Positions 26,665 through 36,335 are shown, numbered from the stretch's first letter. The stretch is 64,000 nucleotides of DNA from Cryobacterium sp. BB307 (GCF_012274275.1 NZ_JAANZA010000001.1:868001-932000), one strand, 5' to 3'. Program-made: numbers and translations. Notes: generated by a model from the sequence alone, not told the origin.

Positions 26665-27603
26665 TCAGTGCGTCTCGACCCCGACGATGCCGGTACTCGG
26701 GTTCTCGGTCGACAGGTGCAGCACCGCGAACTGACCGGTCGACAGCATCGCGGCGGATCGCAGGCGGGAGTCGACGCGCGTGCCGGTCTGGGCGGCGATC
26801 TCGGCGATCAGTTCCGGGATCACCGGACCGTGACTGCACAGCACAACGGTCTTGCGCTTCTCGATTCGTTTCGCGACGACATCTTCGACGCGCGCGACAC
26901 CGCGTTCGTGCGCGTCCTGGCTGATCGCGGTCGTCTGCTTGATCTCCAGCCCGGTCACCTTGGCGAGCGGCTCCACCGTGGCTACGCACCGGGCCGCTGT
27001 ACTGCTGATGATCTTCTTCGGCCCGAACGCGGCGACGCCTGGCGCCGCGCCGACCGACTGTTCGAGCCCGCGGTGCAGGAGCGGCCGCGTGGCATCCGGG
27101 CCATCCCAGTCGCCCGGCGGAACCGCCTTGGCGTGGCGCAGGATGATCAGCGCGAACGTGCTCTCTGCGCCCTTGCGGCGCAAGTCTTCGAACCGGTTCA
27201 GGATGTCCAGGTCGTGCGGGTAGGTCAGGCGCTCCTTGGCCTGTGCGATGCTGAGCCAGTCGAGGTCGCTGATCTCGTCGTTCGACTCGAAGCGCGAGTT
27301 GGCGTGCGCCTCGTCGTCAACGTGCGCTGCCCAGTAGTGCACGATCTTCGGACGACCGCCGTTGCGCCCGTTCTGCACGAGGTACTCGGTCGTGCCGAGT
27401 GGCGCGCCGAGGGAGATGTCGACGCCCGTCTCTTCTTCGATCTCCCGCACGGCGGTCTGCGGCAGCGATTCGCCCGGGTCCACCTTGCCCTTGGGCAGCG
27501 AGATGTCGTTGCGTCGCTGACGGTGCACGACCAGGATGCGTGCCTTCCCGTTCTCGATGCGCCAGCAGAGCGCTCCGGCAGCGAGAACCGGGACCTCCGT
27601 CAT
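26665..27603 (-). CDS. mutT1: Nudix hydrolase / histidine phosphatase fusion, MutT1-like
   Basis: 312 residues. Domain 1 (about 1-140) has a full Nudix box, from GKVDPGES to REIEEETGV. Domain 2 (about 150-312) is a SixA-type histidine phosphatase with the LRHAKA motif and a later CSHGPVIPE. This is the mycobacterial MutT1 layout; those enzymes clear 8-oxo-dGTP/GTP and dinucleoside polyphosphates. The ATG at 27603 overlaps the ppk stop (ATGA). The pairing with ppk also suggests a link to polyphosphate or nucleotide turnover. Confidence 0.88.
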   Translation of the reverse strand: MTEVPVLAAGALCWRIENGKARILVVHRQRRNDISLPKGKVDPGESLPQTAVREIEEETGVDISLGAPLGTTEYLVQNGRNGGRPKIVHYWAAHVDDEAHANSRFESNDEISDLDWLSIAQAKERLTYPHDLDILNRFEDLRRKGAESTFALIILRHAKAVPPGDWDGPDATRPLLHRGLEQSVGAAPGVAAFGPKKIISSTAARCVATVEPLAKVTGLEIKQTTAISQDAHERGVARVEDVVAKRIEKRKTVVLCSHGPVIPELIAEIAAQTGTRVDSRLRSAAMLSTGQFAVLHLSTENPSTGIVGVETH

Positions 27604-29771
27604 CGCACCACTCGCTTCCGGCTGGCGATCTCGCGCATGCGCACGTCTTGCAGGTCGGAGTGCGGTGCCCCGTCCGCGGTGCGCAAGTGGCGGGTCCAGC
27701 GCCCATCCGAATCGAGCCACCAGGTCGAGGTGTCCTCTGCCATCGCCAGGTCGAACAGCGAGTCGATCTCCGCGACCTGGTCCGGCGCGGTCAGCCGCAC
27801 GAGCGCTTCCACCCGTCGATCCAGATTGCGGTGCATCATGTCGGCGCTGCCGATGAAGACATGGGGATCGCCGTTGTTGTGGAACGTGAAGACGCGCGAG
27901 TGCTCGAGGTATCGGCCGAGGATCGACCGCACCCGGATGGTCTCGCTCAGCCCCTCGACCCCAGGCCGCACCGAGCAGATGCCGCGCACCCAGAGGTCGA
28001 TAGGCACGCCGGCCTGGCTTGCCCGGTACAGTCCGTCGATGATCGCCTCATCCACGATCGAGTTGACCTTGATCCGGATGCCGCTGGGCTTGCCCGCGAG
28101 CGCGTTGTCGGTCTCGGTCTGGATGCGCTTGAGCAGTCCCTTGCGCATGTGCAGCGGCGCGACCAGCAGCCGCTTGAACTTCTTCTCGATCGCGTAGCCG
28201 GACAGCTCGTTGAACAGCCGGGTCAGGTCGCGGCCGACCTGCGCGTCGGCGGTGAACAGCCCGAGGTCCTCGTAGATGCGGCTCGTCTTGGGGTTGTAGT
28301 TGCCGGTGCCGACGTGGCTGTAGTTGCGCAGCTCGCCGTTCTCCTGCCGCACCACGAGCGCGAGCTTGCAGTGGGTCTTCAGGCCGACGATGCCGTAGAC
28401 GACGTGCACGCCGGCCTTCTCGAGCTGCCGCGCCCAGTTGATGTTGGCGGACTCGTCGAAGCGCGCCTTGATCTCCACCAGCGCGAGCACCGCCTTGCCG
28501 GACTCGGCCGCGGCGATGAGCGCTTCAATGATCGGGCTGTCGCCGCTCGTGCGGTACAGCGTCTGTTTGATCGCGAGCACCTGCGGGTCGCGGGATGCCT
28601 GCTCGATGAACGCCTGCACGCTGGTCGCGAACGACTCGTAAGGGTGGTGCACCAGGATGTCGCCGCGGCGGATGGAGCGGAAGATGTCCGGCACAGCGGT
28701 TGGCTCAGAGGGCAGCAGCGCGACACTCGTGGTCGGCACGTGCTTGCGGTAGTGCAGCGCCGGCCGGTTGATCTTGGTGATCTCGAACAGGCCACCCAGG
28801 TCGAGCGGCGCGGGCAGGCGGTACACCTCCTGCTCGGAGATGCCGAGCTCGCGGATAAGCAGGTTGAGCGTCCGCTCGTCCATGTCCTCGGTGATCTCGA
28901 GGCGGATCGGCGGCCCGAAGCGACGCCGCAGCAGCTCACGCTCCAGGGTCTGGATCAGGTTCTCCGACTCGTCCTCGTCAAGCTCGACGTCCTCGTTGCG
29001 GGTGACGCGGAACTCGTGGTGGTCGAGGATCTCCATGCCGGGGAACAGTTCCTCCAGGTGATTGGAGATGAGGTCCTCGAGCGGGATGAAGCGCAACTGG
29101 CCGCTGCCGTCATCCGGAAGCCGCACGAAGCGCGGCAGCACGGTCGGCACCTTAAGGCGCGCGAACTGCTCCTTGTTGGTCTTCGGGTTGCGCACGAGCA
29201 CCGACAGGTTGAGTGAGAGGCCGGAGATGTACGGGAACGGATGCGCCGGGTCGACTGCGAGCGGCATCAGCACCGGGAAGATCTGGTTGGAGAACAGCTC
29301 GTCGACACGCGCCCGGTCCTTCGGGTTCAGGTCGGCGAGGGTCTCGATGTGGATCCCTGCGTCGTCGAGCGCGGGCTTGAGCTCGTCGCGGAAGAGTTCG
29401 GCGTGCCGTGTCTGGAGTTCGTGCGCTCGCTCGCTGATGGACAGCAGCACATCCATCGGCGCGCGGCCGATGTTGGTGGGGACCGCCAGACCGGTGACGA
29501 TGCGGCGCTTCAGCCCTGCGACGCGAACCATGAAGAACTCGTCGAGGTTGCTGGCGAAGATCGCGGCGAAGTTGACGCGCTCCAGCAGCGGAACATTACG
29601 GTCCTCGGCGAGTTCGAGCACGCGCTCGTTGAACGCGAGCCAGCTCAGTTCGCGGTCGAGGAAGCGCTCGGCCGGCAGGGTGCCGTCATCAACCCAGCTG
29701 GTCGACTCGTAGTCGTCATCGAGACTGTCGGTCGCCAGACCGGTGGTGTCGAGCACGCCGTCGCTGTTCAT
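27600..29771 (-). CDS. ppk: Polyphosphate kinase 1
   Basis: Reversible synthesis of polyphosphate from ATP. 723 residues with the four PPK1 domains: [15 protein letters not shown] near the N terminus, the head domain, and two PLD-like C-terminal domains; the phospho-accepting His is in [12 protein letters not shown] and the second His in [14 protein letters not shown]. Start ATG 29771 has CATGAT 6 nt upstream and a PHO-box-like pair over the -35 zone, so expression probably rises at low phosphate. Confidence 0.96.
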   Translation of the reverse strand: MNSDGVLDTTGLATDSLDDDYESTSWVDDGTLPAERFLDRELSWLAFNERVLELAEDRNVPLLERVNFAAIFASNLDEFFMVRVAGLKRRIVTGLAVPTNIGRAPMDVLLSISERAHELQTRHAELFRDELKPALDDAGIHIETLADLNPKDRARVDELFSNQIFPVLMPLAVDPAHPFPYISGLSLNLSVLVRNPKTNKEQFARLKVPTVLPRFVRLPDDGSGQLRFIPLEDLISNHLEELFPGMEILDHHEFRVTRNEDVELDEDESENLIQTLERELLRRRFGPPIRLEITEDMDERTLNLLIRELGISEQEVYRLPAPLDLGGLFEITKINRPALHYRKHVPTTSVALLPSEPTAVPDIFRSIRRGDILVHHPYESFATSVQAFIEQASRDPQVLAIKQTLYRTSGDSPIIEALIAAAESGKAVLALVEIKARFDESANINWARQLEKAGVHVVYGIVGLKTHCKLALVVRQENGELRNYSHVGTGNYNPKTSRIYEDLGLFTADAQVGRDLTRLFNELSGYAIEKKFKRLLVAPLHMRKGLLKRIQTETDNALAGKPSGIRIKVNSIVDEAIIDGLYRASQAGVPIDLWVRGICSVRPGVEGLSETIRVRSILGRYLEHSRVFTFHNNGDPHVFIGSADMMHRNLDRRVEALVRLTAPDQVAEIDSLFDLAMAEDTSTWWLDSDGRWTRHLRTADGAPHSDLQDVRMREIASRKRVVR

Positions 29772-29777
29772 CGCTAA

Positions 29778-29810
29778 ATCATGTCATTCGGCGGTTAACG
29801 AATCACCAAC
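29778..29810 (-). promoter_or_regulatory. ppk promoter with PHO-box-like pair
   Basis: Minus strand: GTTGGTG (29810-29804) then GTTAACC (29799-29793) with 11-nt period, followed by a CATGAT -10 (29783-29778) 6 nt before the ATG. The repeats span the expected -35 site. Weaker match than the pstS1 and phoU boxes. Confidence 0.55.
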
Positions 29811-29813
29811 AGC

Positions 29814-30614
29814 TCAGAGCACTCGCTCGTACTGCACATCGATGGTGTGCTGGCCGAAACCGTACCGGCCGTACAGCTTCAGCGCCGGGGAGTTGTCGCC
29901 CTCCACGTACAGCGACGCGGTGCGGATGCCGCGAGCCGACAGCCGCGCGAACCCGGCGTCCATGAGTCGTGCGCCGATGCCCTGACCCTGCAGCGCCGGG
30001 TCGACCCCGACCGCGTAGAACTCGCCGACCTCTGCGCCGGGCGGCACCTTCAGCCACGCGAAACCGGTCAGCTCGGCGCCGTCCCACAGCAGCAGGAAGT
30101 CGTCCGCATCGAACCAGGGTTCGGCCTTGCGCGCATCCAGATCATCCTGGGTCAGCTTCCCCTGCTCCGGATGCTCAGCGAACGCCTTCGCGTTGAGTGC
30201 GAGCCAAGCCTCGTCGTCGGTTCCGGGGCGGAACGCCCGCACGTCGTCGTCGACACCCGCGCGCTCGCCGACTCCGGCACGCAGCTGCAGCAATGTGCGG
30301 ACCGCGTCGAAGCCGAACTGCTGCGCGAGGGCGTGCGAAGCCGGGTGATCCCCGTGCGCCCACGCGCGGCGCGGCTTCTCGGTCTCTGCCAGTACCTGCT
30401 CTGTGAGCCGCTTCCCGTGGCCGCGGCGCCTGGCATCCGGATCGACGACCAGCTCGAACTCGTGATCGGAGTGGATGGCGACGGCGATGTCGTCGACGGC
30501 GATGAGCTGGCGATCGCCGGCATCCAGGTCGATGAGGGCTTGATCGGAGAACGGCGGCTGCCCGTCGGCCTCCGCCGCACGCCGCACCAGCGAGTCGAAC
30601 CAGTCAGGTCGCAT
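29814..30614 (-). CDS. mshD: Mycothiol synthase
   Basis: Last step of mycothiol biosynthesis, acetylating Cys-GlcN-Ins. 266 residues made of two GNAT domains: a degenerate N-terminal one with RRRGHGKRL and an active C-terminal one with GVDPALQGQGIGARLM. The stretch LTQDDLDARKAEPWFD is typical of MshD. Its ATG overlaps the stop of the GlnR-like gene (TGATG). The glnR-mshD order next to pst/phoU genes is also found in mycobacteria. Confidence 0.93.
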   Translation of the reverse strand: MRPDWFDSLVRRAAEADGQPPFSDQALIDLDAGDRQLIAVDDIAVAIHSDHEFELVVDPDARRRGHGKRLTEQVLAETEKPRRAWAHGDHPASHALAQQFGFDAVRTLLQLRAGVGERAGVDDDVRAFRPGTDDEAWLALNAKAFAEHPEQGKLTQDDLDARKAEPWFDADDFLLLWDGAELTGFAWLKVPPGAEVGEFYAVGVDPALQGQGIGARLMDAGFARLSARGIRTASLYVEGDNSPALKLYGRYGFGQHTIDVQYERVL

Positions 30615-31288
30615 CAGGAACTCCGTTCATCCTCATCGTGCACGGTAAAGCGGTAGCCGACGTTGCGCACGGTGCCGATGAGCGAGTCGTAGTCGCCCAG
30701 CTTGGCGCGCAGCCGGCGCACGTGGACGTCCACCGTGCGGGTCCCGCCGAAGTAGTCGTAGCCCCAGACATCGCTCAGCAGCTGGTCGCGCGTGAAGACG
30801 CGACCCGGGTGTGCGGTGAGGAAGCGCAGCAGCTCGAACTCCTTGAAGGTGAGGTCGAGGGTACGCCCGTGCACCTTCGCCGAATAGCTGGACTCGTCGA
30901 TCGTGACGCCGGACGCGGAGATCCGCCCGTCGTCGTGCACGCTCGGGCGGCGGCCGAGCAGCAGTCGGATGCGCGCATCCGTCTCAGCCGGTCCGGCGCT
31001 CGTGAGGACCACGTCGTCCACGCCCCAATCGGCGTTGACGGCGGCAAAGCCACCCTCGCTGACGGCCAGCAGCACCGGAACATCGAGCCCGGAGGAGCTG
31101 ATGATGCGGCACAGCGACTTCGCGCCGGCGAGATCGGTGCTCGCGTCGATGACGAGCAGCTCAGCACCGGATGCGGCAACCAGCGCTTCGGTGCGCGCAG
31201 GCACGATGCGGAGGCGGTGTTCGAGCAGGCTCAGAGAGCACGGCGGATCGTGATCGACCGTGTTGGTCATGAGCAGCACTTGCGCCAC
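30614..31288 (-). CDS. glnR: GlnR-like OmpR-family winged-helix regulator
   Basis: 224 residues: an atypical receiver domain (1-115) that lacks the usual acidic pair and conserved Lys but keeps one Asp (LVIDAS), and a C-terminal winged helix (LDLTFKEFELLRFL to GTVRNVGYRF). Orphan regulators of this form and position beside mshD are GlnR, the nitrogen regulator of actinobacteria. GTG 31288 follows GGGAG; no sensor kinase adjoins. Gene name rests on architecture and synteny. Confidence 0.8.
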   Translation of the reverse strand: MAQVLLMTNTVDHDPPCSLSLLEHRLRIVPARTEALVAASGAELLVIDASTDLAGAKSLCRIISSSGLDVPVLLAVSEGGFAAVNADWGVDDVVLTSAGPAETDARIRLLLGRRPSVHDDGRISASGVTIDESSYSAKVHGRTLDLTFKEFELLRFLTAHPGRVFTRDQLLSDVWGYDYFGGTRTVDVHVRRLRAKLGDYDSLIGTVRNVGYRFTVHDEDERSS

Positions 31289-31369
31289 CGCGCTCTCCCG
31301 TCCGACAGGCAAACAGTCTATTAGCGGCGGTCCGTGCGCGATTTGCGGGCGGTAGGGCAGGATTGAGGG

Positions 31370-31657
31370 GTGACTGAGACCGTTCCCGCCGAGGCGTCGC
31401 CCGGACGTTGGGCCACCGTGCTCCCGGTCTGGGTGGTCGCGATCATCGGCGCGGTGCTGGTCGGGATGTTCGCGGCGAAGGGCGAGTACCTGACCTGGTT
31501 GCCGATCGTGCTCGCAACCGCCACCATCCTCACCTTCTGCCTGCAGATCGGGCGCGGGACGAAAGACGGACTGACCGAGCGGATGACCGTATCCGTCGGC
31601 GGCTCGGTGGTCATCCTCGGCATCGCGACCGGCGTGCTCGCCCTGATGGGTGGCTAG
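31370..31657 (+). CDS. Small membrane protein, unknown
   Basis: 95 residues with three hydrophobic segments (about 18-37, 42-60, 73-93) separated by a short charged loop GRGTKDGLTERM. GTG 31370 after GATTGAGG. Conserved-looking and divergent from glnR, with no family recognised. Its stop codon forms part of the -10 box of the next small gene. Confidence 0.7.
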   Translation: MTETVPAEASPGRWATVLPVWVVAIIGAVLVGMFAAKGEYLTWLPIVLATATILTFCLQIGRGTKDGLTERMTVSVGGSVVILGIATGVLALMGG

Positions 31658-31666
31658 ACTGGGCTC

Positions 31667-31777
31667 ATGCTTCTCGCGCTTGAGCTGTTCTTCGTCGGCC
31701 TCCTGGGCCTCGCGACGCTGTCGATCGGTTTCATCTCCGTCGTTGTGCTCTACAACCTCTTCCGGGGCCAGCGCTAA
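31667..31777 (+). CDS. 36-residue single-span membrane peptide
   Basis: ATG 31667 to TAA 31777: starts MLLALELFFVGLLGLATLSI and ends with YNLFRGQR, one transmembrane helix and a basic tail. TAGACT (31655-31660) lies 6 nt before the ATG, the same leaderless arrangement used by larger genes here, which is the main evidence that it is real. The box overlaps the upstream stop codon. Function unknown. Confidence 0.6.
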   Translation: MLLALELFFVGLLGLATLSIGFISVVVLYNLFRGQR

Positions 31778-31797
31778 CAAGGGGCCAGCGCTAACAA
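31764..31797. repeat. 17-bp perfect tandem duplication
   Basis: GGGGCCAGCGCTAACAA at 31764-31780 is repeated immediately at 31781-31797. The first copy holds the last codons and stop of the 36-residue gene; the second copy duplicates that stop and abuts the AAGGAG ribosome site of the next gene. Looks like replication slippage. Confidence 0.95.
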
Positions 31798-31807
31798 GGA
31801 GTGGTCA

Positions 31808-32407
31808 GTGATCGAGCTCGATGCCAATCTTCCGGCCGAGCTGGTGCCGCTCTCGTGGCTTCTCGGGGTGTGGGAGGGTAGCGGTGTCGTCAACTTCACG
31901 ACCGACGACGGCATCGTCAACCACGAGTTCGGGCAGCGCATCAGCTTCAGCCATGACGGCTTCCCGCACCTGAACTACAGCTCGTACGCGTGGCTGCTGG
32001 AGTCTGACCCGCAGCAGCCGCTCGCCACCGAGACCGGCTATTGGCGGTTGAGCCGGCCGGCGACCTCCGCCGACCCGGGTCCGGGCATGCTCGCCGGTGT
32101 CGGCGAGCCGAGCTACGGCAACGCCGACGCGGTGGAGACGTTGCGCAACGACGACGGCGGATTCGATCTCGAGGTGTCGCTCCTGCATCCGGGCGGGGTG
32201 AGCGAGCTGTATCTCGGGCAGGTGAAGGGCCCGCGCATCGACCTGGCGACGGATGCCGTGATGCGCTCCGGCACCGCGAAAGACCACTCCGCGTCCACGC
32301 GCCTCTACGGCCTGGTCGAGGGGCACCTGCTGTGGGCGTGGGACCTTGCCGCGCTCGGACGCGAACTGCAGAGCCACGCCTCTGCGAGATTGGCCAAAGT
32401 TGAGTGA
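31808..32407 (+). CDS. Nitrobindin-like heme-binding beta-barrel (FABP-like, THAP4 family)
   Basis: 199 residues. The hallmark GVWEGSG (25-31) and a beta-rich pattern (GFPHLNYSSYAWLL, ETGYWRL, VSLLHPGGVSELYLGQV) match the DUF1794/nitrobindin fold, which binds ferric heme and can isomerise peroxynitrite. GTG 31808 after AAGGAGTGG. It overlaps ygfZ by 8 nt, a pairing seen in other actinobacteria. Heme binding is inferred from the family. Confidence 0.85.
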   Translation: MIELDANLPAELVPLSWLLGVWEGSGVVNFTTDDGIVNHEFGQRISFSHDGFPHLNYSSYAWLLESDPQQPLATETGYWRLSRPATSADPGPGMLAGVGEPSYGNADAVETLRNDDGGFDLEVSLLHPGGVSELYLGQVKGPRIDLATDAVMRSGTAKDHSASTRLYGLVEGHLLWAWDLAALGRELQSHASARLAKVE

Positions 32408-33485
32408 GTTCCTGTCTCGTCCCGGTGCCGTCGAGGCGGCGGAACCGGATGCCGGGGTCGCCGCCCACTACGGCAACCCGCTCGCCGAGCAGCGGGCGCT
32501 GGCGCGGGGTGAAGCGGTCGTCGACCTGTCCCATCGCGGTGTGCTTACGATCACCGGGCCGGACCGGCTCAGCTGGCTTCACTCACTGACAAGCCAGAAC
32601 CTGAGCGGCCTGAAGCCGGGAGACTCAGCCGAGACGCTGCTGCTCGCGCAGACCGGTCGGATCGAGCACGCCATCCGGGTCGTCGATGACGGCACCAGCG
32701 CGTGGCTGCTGGTCGAGGGTCCCGAGACGCAGTCGCTTCGCGAATGGCTCGACTCGATGCGATTCATGCTGCGGGTCGAGATCGCCGACCGCAGCGACGA
32801 GTTCGCGGTGATCGGGTCGCTGGGGGAGCTGCCGGTGGCTGCTGCCGCGCCGGGCGGGGTGCCGCTGGTCTGGGTGGACCCGTGGCACGAGGTCGTTCAG
32901 GGCGGCTACCAGTACGCGGGCGAGCACGAGCATCCGGCAGCGCAGTGGACGTGGCGCGAGTCCCTCATCGAGCGGTCGCGCCTGGGCGAGTTCGCCGACG
33001 TGCCCGCCGCCGGTGTGCTCGCGATGGAGGCGCTGCGCATTGCATCGTGGCGGCCGCGGCGCTCCAGCGAAGTGGACGACAAGACCATCCCGCACGAGCT
33101 CGACTGGATGCGCAGCGCGGTGCACCTGAGCAAGGGCTGCTACCGCGGCCAGGAGACGGTCGCCAAGGTGCACAACCTCGGGCATCCGCCGCGCCGGCTC
33201 GTGATGCTGCACCTCGACGGCTCCGACTCGGTGCTGCCGGAAGCCGGATCCCCGGTTGTCAGCGGCGACAAGCAGGTCGGGCGGGTGACCTCGAGCGCCA
33301 TGCACTGGGAGCTGGGACCGATCGCGCTCGCCGTGCTGAAGCGGACCACGGATCCGGATGCCACACTCACCGTGCTGGCAGGGGAGACCGAGGTCGCCGC
33401 GACGCAAGAGGTCATCGTGCCGGTCGACGCCGGCTCGGTCGCGCCGCCGCCGCGGCTGCCGCGGCTCGGCCTGTCCGCGCGCTGA
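32400..33485 (+). CDS. ygfZ: YgfZ/GcvT-family folate-dependent Fe-S protein
   Basis: 361 residues with a GcvT-like fold and the YgfZ signature KGCYRGQE; the Cys is required for Fe-S cluster maintenance in characterised YgfZ. TTG 32400 was chosen as the only in-frame start near the upstream stop (8-nt overlap with the nitrobindin gene); it has no strong ribosome site, so translation is probably coupled. A longer frame exists but would run far into the upstream gene. Confidence 0.87.
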   Translation: MSEFLSRPGAVEAAEPDAGVAAHYGNPLAEQRALARGEAVVDLSHRGVLTITGPDRLSWLHSLTSQNLSGLKPGDSAETLLLAQTGRIEHAIRVVDDGTSAWLLVEGPETQSLREWLDSMRFMLRVEIADRSDEFAVIGSLGELPVAAAAPGGVPLVWVDPWHEVVQGGYQYAGEHEHPAAQWTWRESLIERSRLGEFADVPAAGVLAMEALRIASWRPRRSSEVDDKTIPHELDWMRSAVHLSKGCYRGQETVAKVHNLGHPPRRLVMLHLDGSDSVLPEAGSPVVSGDKQVGRVTSSAMHWELGPIALAVLKRTTDPDATLTVLAGETEVAATQEVIVPVDAGSVAPPPRLPRLGLSAR

Positions 33486-33532
33486 CCCGCCGGGCTCGGG
33501 AACGGCTCCGCGACCGTCGATACACTGGCGGC

Positions 33533-34276
33533 ATGACCCACACGCTGATCCTGCTGCGCCACGGCCAGAGCGACTGGAACGAGAAGAACCTGTTCACCGG
33601 GTGGGTGGATGTGCCGCTCACCGAACTCGGTCGCGCCGAGGCCAGACGGGCGGGGGAGCTGCTGCTGGAGTCGGAGCTGCTGCCGGACATCCAGTTCACG
33701 TCGGTGCTGAAGCGGGCCATCCATACGGCGAACGAGACCCTCGCGACCGCCGACCGGGACTGGATCGACGTCAAGCGCAGCTGGCGGCTCAACGAGCGTC
33801 ACTACGGTGCGCTGCAGGGCAAGAACAAGGCCGAGACCCTCGAGCAGTACGGCGAGGAGCAGTTCATGCAGTGGCGTCGCTCGTTCGACGTGCCGCCGCC
33901 GCCCATCGCCGACGACGACCCGTACTCGCAAGCGCACGACCCGCGCTACACCGGGCTTGACGAGGAGATGCCGCGCACCGAGTGCCTGAAGGACGTCATC
34001 GAGCGGATGCTGCCGTACTGGCACTCGGACATCACCCGCGAACTCGCCGCCGGGAAGACCGTGCTGGTCACCGCACACGGCAACTCGCTTCGGGCCCTGG
34101 TGAAGCACCTGGACGGGATCTCGGACGAGGACATCGCCGGGCTGAACATCCCGACCGGCATCCCGCTCGTCTACGAGCTGGATGACACGTTCATGCCGAG
34201 CACGCCCGGCCGCTACCTTGACCCGGAGGCCGCCGCGGCCGGTGCCGCTGCGGTCGCCTCGCAGGGCAAGCGCTGA
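33533..34276 (+). CDS. gpmA: 2,3-bisphosphoglycerate-dependent phosphoglycerate mutase
   Basis: Interconverts 3- and 2-phosphoglycerate in glycolysis. 247 residues; [18 protein letters not shown] with the phospho-accepting His, [14 protein letters not shown], and a second His in [17 protein letters not shown] 33533 is 6 nt after TACACT (33521-33526), so leaderless. Confidence 0.97.
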   Translation: MTHTLILLRHGQSDWNEKNLFTGWVDVPLTELGRAEARRAGELLLESELLPDIQFTSVLKRAIHTANETLATADRDWIDVKRSWRLNERHYGALQGKNKAETLEQYGEEQFMQWRRSFDVPPPPIADDDPYSQAHDPRYTGLDEEMPRTECLKDVIERMLPYWHSDITRELAAGKTVLVTAHGNSLRALVKHLDGISDEDIAGLNIPTGIPLVYELDDTFMPSTPGRYLDPEAAAAGAAAVASQGKR

Positions 34277-34286
34277 CGCCACCATC

Positions 34287-34342
34287 GAGTCGGGAGTTGT
34301 TGCCCAAATAGGTCGCGCCAAATGGGCAACTACTCCCGACTC
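34287..34342. repeat. 56-bp palindromic repeat, relative of the 58-bp family
   Basis: Twenty-two-base arms 34287-34308 and 34321-34342 with two mismatches, sharing GTTGCCCA / TGGGCAAC with the copies at 841 and 19019 but with outer ends GAGTCGGGAGT / ACTCCCGACTC. It lies between the convergent gpmA and phoU genes. Confidence 0.8.
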
Positions 34343-34373
34343 AACGCAGGTGGGGATGGTGGCGGTCGCCGGG

Positions 34374-35027
34374 CTAGCTGCCTGTAGCCGCCCAGTCGCC
34401 CGTGGCCAGGTAAGTGACCTTCTTCGCGATCGACACCGCGTGGTCTGCGAAGCGCTCGTGGTAGCGCGAAGCGAGGGTCGCGTCGACGGTGTCCTCGGCG
34501 CCACCCTTCCAGGTCTCGCCGAGCACCTTGTCGAACACGCTCAGGTGCAGCTCGTCGATCAGGTCGTCGTCGTTGCGGATCTCCTCGGCGATCGCGACAT
34601 CCTGGGTCTCCAGCAGCTTCACCAGCTTGCCGGCGATGAGCACGTCGAGGCGCCCCATCTCTGAGAACGTGCCGCGGAGCGACTTGGGAACAACCTTCTC
34701 CGGGAACCGGTAGCGCGCCAGCTGCGCGATGTGCTCGGCCATGTCGCCCATCCGCTCGAGCGACGAGGAGATGCGCAGCGCGCTGACGACGATGCGCAGG
34801 TCTCGTGCGACGGGCTGCTGCCGCGCCAGGATGTCGATGGCCAGTTCGTCGAGGTCGCGGGTGAGTTCGTCGATGCGGTCGTCATCCTTGATGACCGTTT
34901 CGGCGACCGACACGTTCGACTCGTTGAAGGCGAGGGTAGCGCTGGCGATCGCCTGTTCGACGAGTCTCGCGAGCTCGACCAGGCGCTCCTGCACCTCGAG
35001 AAGTTCTTGCTGGAACACTGCGCGCAT
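34374..35027 (-). CDS. phoU: Phosphate uptake/signalling regulator PhoU
   Basis: 217 residues, all helical, two three-helix PhoU repeats, with metal-binding ERMGDMAEHIA and RYHERFADHAVSIAKK. PhoU links Pst transport to the sensor kinase and damps the Pho response. ATG 35027 after GGGGCGAC (a longer frame upstream would cover the PHO box). Divergent from senX3-regX3 with a PHO box between, as in mycobacterial phoY genes. Confidence 0.95.
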   Translation of the reverse strand: MRAVFQQELLEVQERLVELARLVEQAIASATLAFNESNVSVAETVIKDDDRIDELTRDLDELAIDILARQQPVARDLRIVVSALRISSSLERMGDMAEHIAQLARYRFPEKVVPKSLRGTFSEMGRLDVLIAGKLVKLLETQDVAIAEEIRNDDDLIDELHLSVFDKVLGETWKGGAEDTVDATLASRYHERFADHAVSIAKKVTYLATGDWAATGS

Positions 35028-35078
35028 TGAATGTCGCCCCTTTCGCGAAACGATGCCCGGGCAATCCTTCACACCGAC

Positions 35079-35107
35079 GATGAACATCCGGTAAGCGCCG
35101 GGTGAAC
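35079..35107 (-). promoter_or_regulatory. PHO box before phoU
   Basis: Minus strand: GTTCACC (35107-35101), GCTTACC (35096-35090), GTTCATC (35085-35079), three units at exact 11-nt spacing. It is 52 nt upstream of phoU and 74 nt upstream of senX3, so the regulator may act on both. Confidence 0.85.
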
Positions 35108-35180
35108 AACGCTTGACCTACCAGGTTCTGGGACCTCTCGGTGGGCAGCCCTGCCGTTTTCTATAACTAATCTAGTCGTT

Positions 35181-36335
35181 ATGGACCCCGGCATGCTGGT
35201 GGCCGCTGCACTCGTCTTCGGGGTGGCGGTCGGAGCTGGCGTCGCGTGGCTCCTCGTCTACGCGGCGCGCCACGGCGACCGTGCGGCCAAGGTGGTCAAC
35301 TCGGTGGTGCCGGATGGCGTCGACCAGGTGCTGGATGCGCTCGAGTCCGCCGGCATCGTCCTCGACCCGTCCAACAACGTCATCAAGGCCAGCCCCGGCG
35401 CGCTCGCTCTCGGGCTGGTCACCGGCGACGTGCTCGCGCACCGCGAACTCGTCGACCTTGTCGACCGGGTGCGCAGGGATGGCGAGACGATAACGACCGA
35501 ACTGACCCTGCCGCGCGGGCCGTTCGGTGATGCGAACGTGGTGCTGTTCATTCGCGTTGCCAGGCTGGGCACCCGCTATGTGCTCCTGCTCGCGGAAGAC
35601 CGCACCGAGGCGCACCGGCTGAACGCGGTGCGGCGCGACTTCGTTGAGAACATCAGCCACGAGCTGAAGACGCCGATTGGTGCGGTCAGCCTGCTGGCCG
35701 AGGCGCTACAGTCGGCGGCGCGGGACCCCGACCAGGTGAAGCGGTTCGCGAAGCGCCTCACCAAGGAGTCCGAGAGGCTCGCCCGGATCACCCGCGAGAT
35801 CATCCAGCTGTCGCGGCTGCAATCCGCTGACGCGCTGGCCAAGCCGGAACTGATCGAGATCGACCATGTCGTCGCATCCGCCATCGACCAGAACCGTGTG
35901 CCCGCGGATGCGCGTGGCGTCACCATCGTCAGCGGTGGACACGCCGGAGCGCAGGTGTACGGCGACGAAGCGCTGCTGGCGACGGCGCTGCACAACCTCA
36001 TCTCGAACGCCATCGTCTACTCGGCCAAGGGTGCGCGAGTCGGCATCGGCGTGAGCCACCACGACGGCGTGGTGGAGATCGCGGTGACGGACCAGGGCAT
36101 CGGGATCGCGCAAGAAGAGCAGGACCGGATCTTCGAGCGCTTCTACCGCATCGACCCCGCCCGGTCGCGACACACCGGGGGCACCGGCCTCGGCCTCAGC
36201 ATCGTCAAGCACGTGGCGGAGAACCACGGCGGCGACGTGCGCGTCTGGTCGCAACCCGGCCGCGGCTCGACTTTCACCATTCGCCTTCCGGAGGCAACCC
36301 GCGCCTCCGGTGAACACCAGGGAGTAACAGCATGA
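35181..36335 (+). CDS. senX3: Phosphate-responsive sensor histidine kinase SenX3
   Basis: 384 residues: one N-terminal membrane span (about 5-28; no second span), a PAS-like segment (45-130), HisKA with the phospho-His in VENISHELKTPIG, and HATPase_c (NLISNAIVY, DQGIGIAQEEQDRIFERFY, GTGLGLSIVKHV). ATG 35181 is 7 nt after TAATCT (35168-35173), leaderless. Overlaps regX3 by ATGA. PhoR/SenX3 type by length and context with phoU. Confidence 0.95.
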   Translation: MDPGMLVAAALVFGVAVGAGVAWLLVYAARHGDRAAKVVNSVVPDGVDQVLDALESAGIVLDPSNNVIKASPGALALGLVTGDVLAHRELVDLVDRVRRDGETITTELTLPRGPFGDANVVLFIRVARLGTRYVLLLAEDRTEAHRLNAVRRDFVENISHELKTPIGAVSLLAEALQSAARDPDQVKRFAKRLTKESERLARITREIIQLSRLQSADALAKPELIEIDHVVASAIDQNRVPADARGVTIVSGGHAGAQVYGDEALLATALHNLISNAIVYSAKGARVGIGVSHHDGVVEIAVTDQGIGIAQEEQDRIFERFYRIDPARSRHTGGTGLGLSIVKHVAENHGGDVRVWSQPGRGSTFTIRLPEATRASGEHQGVTA

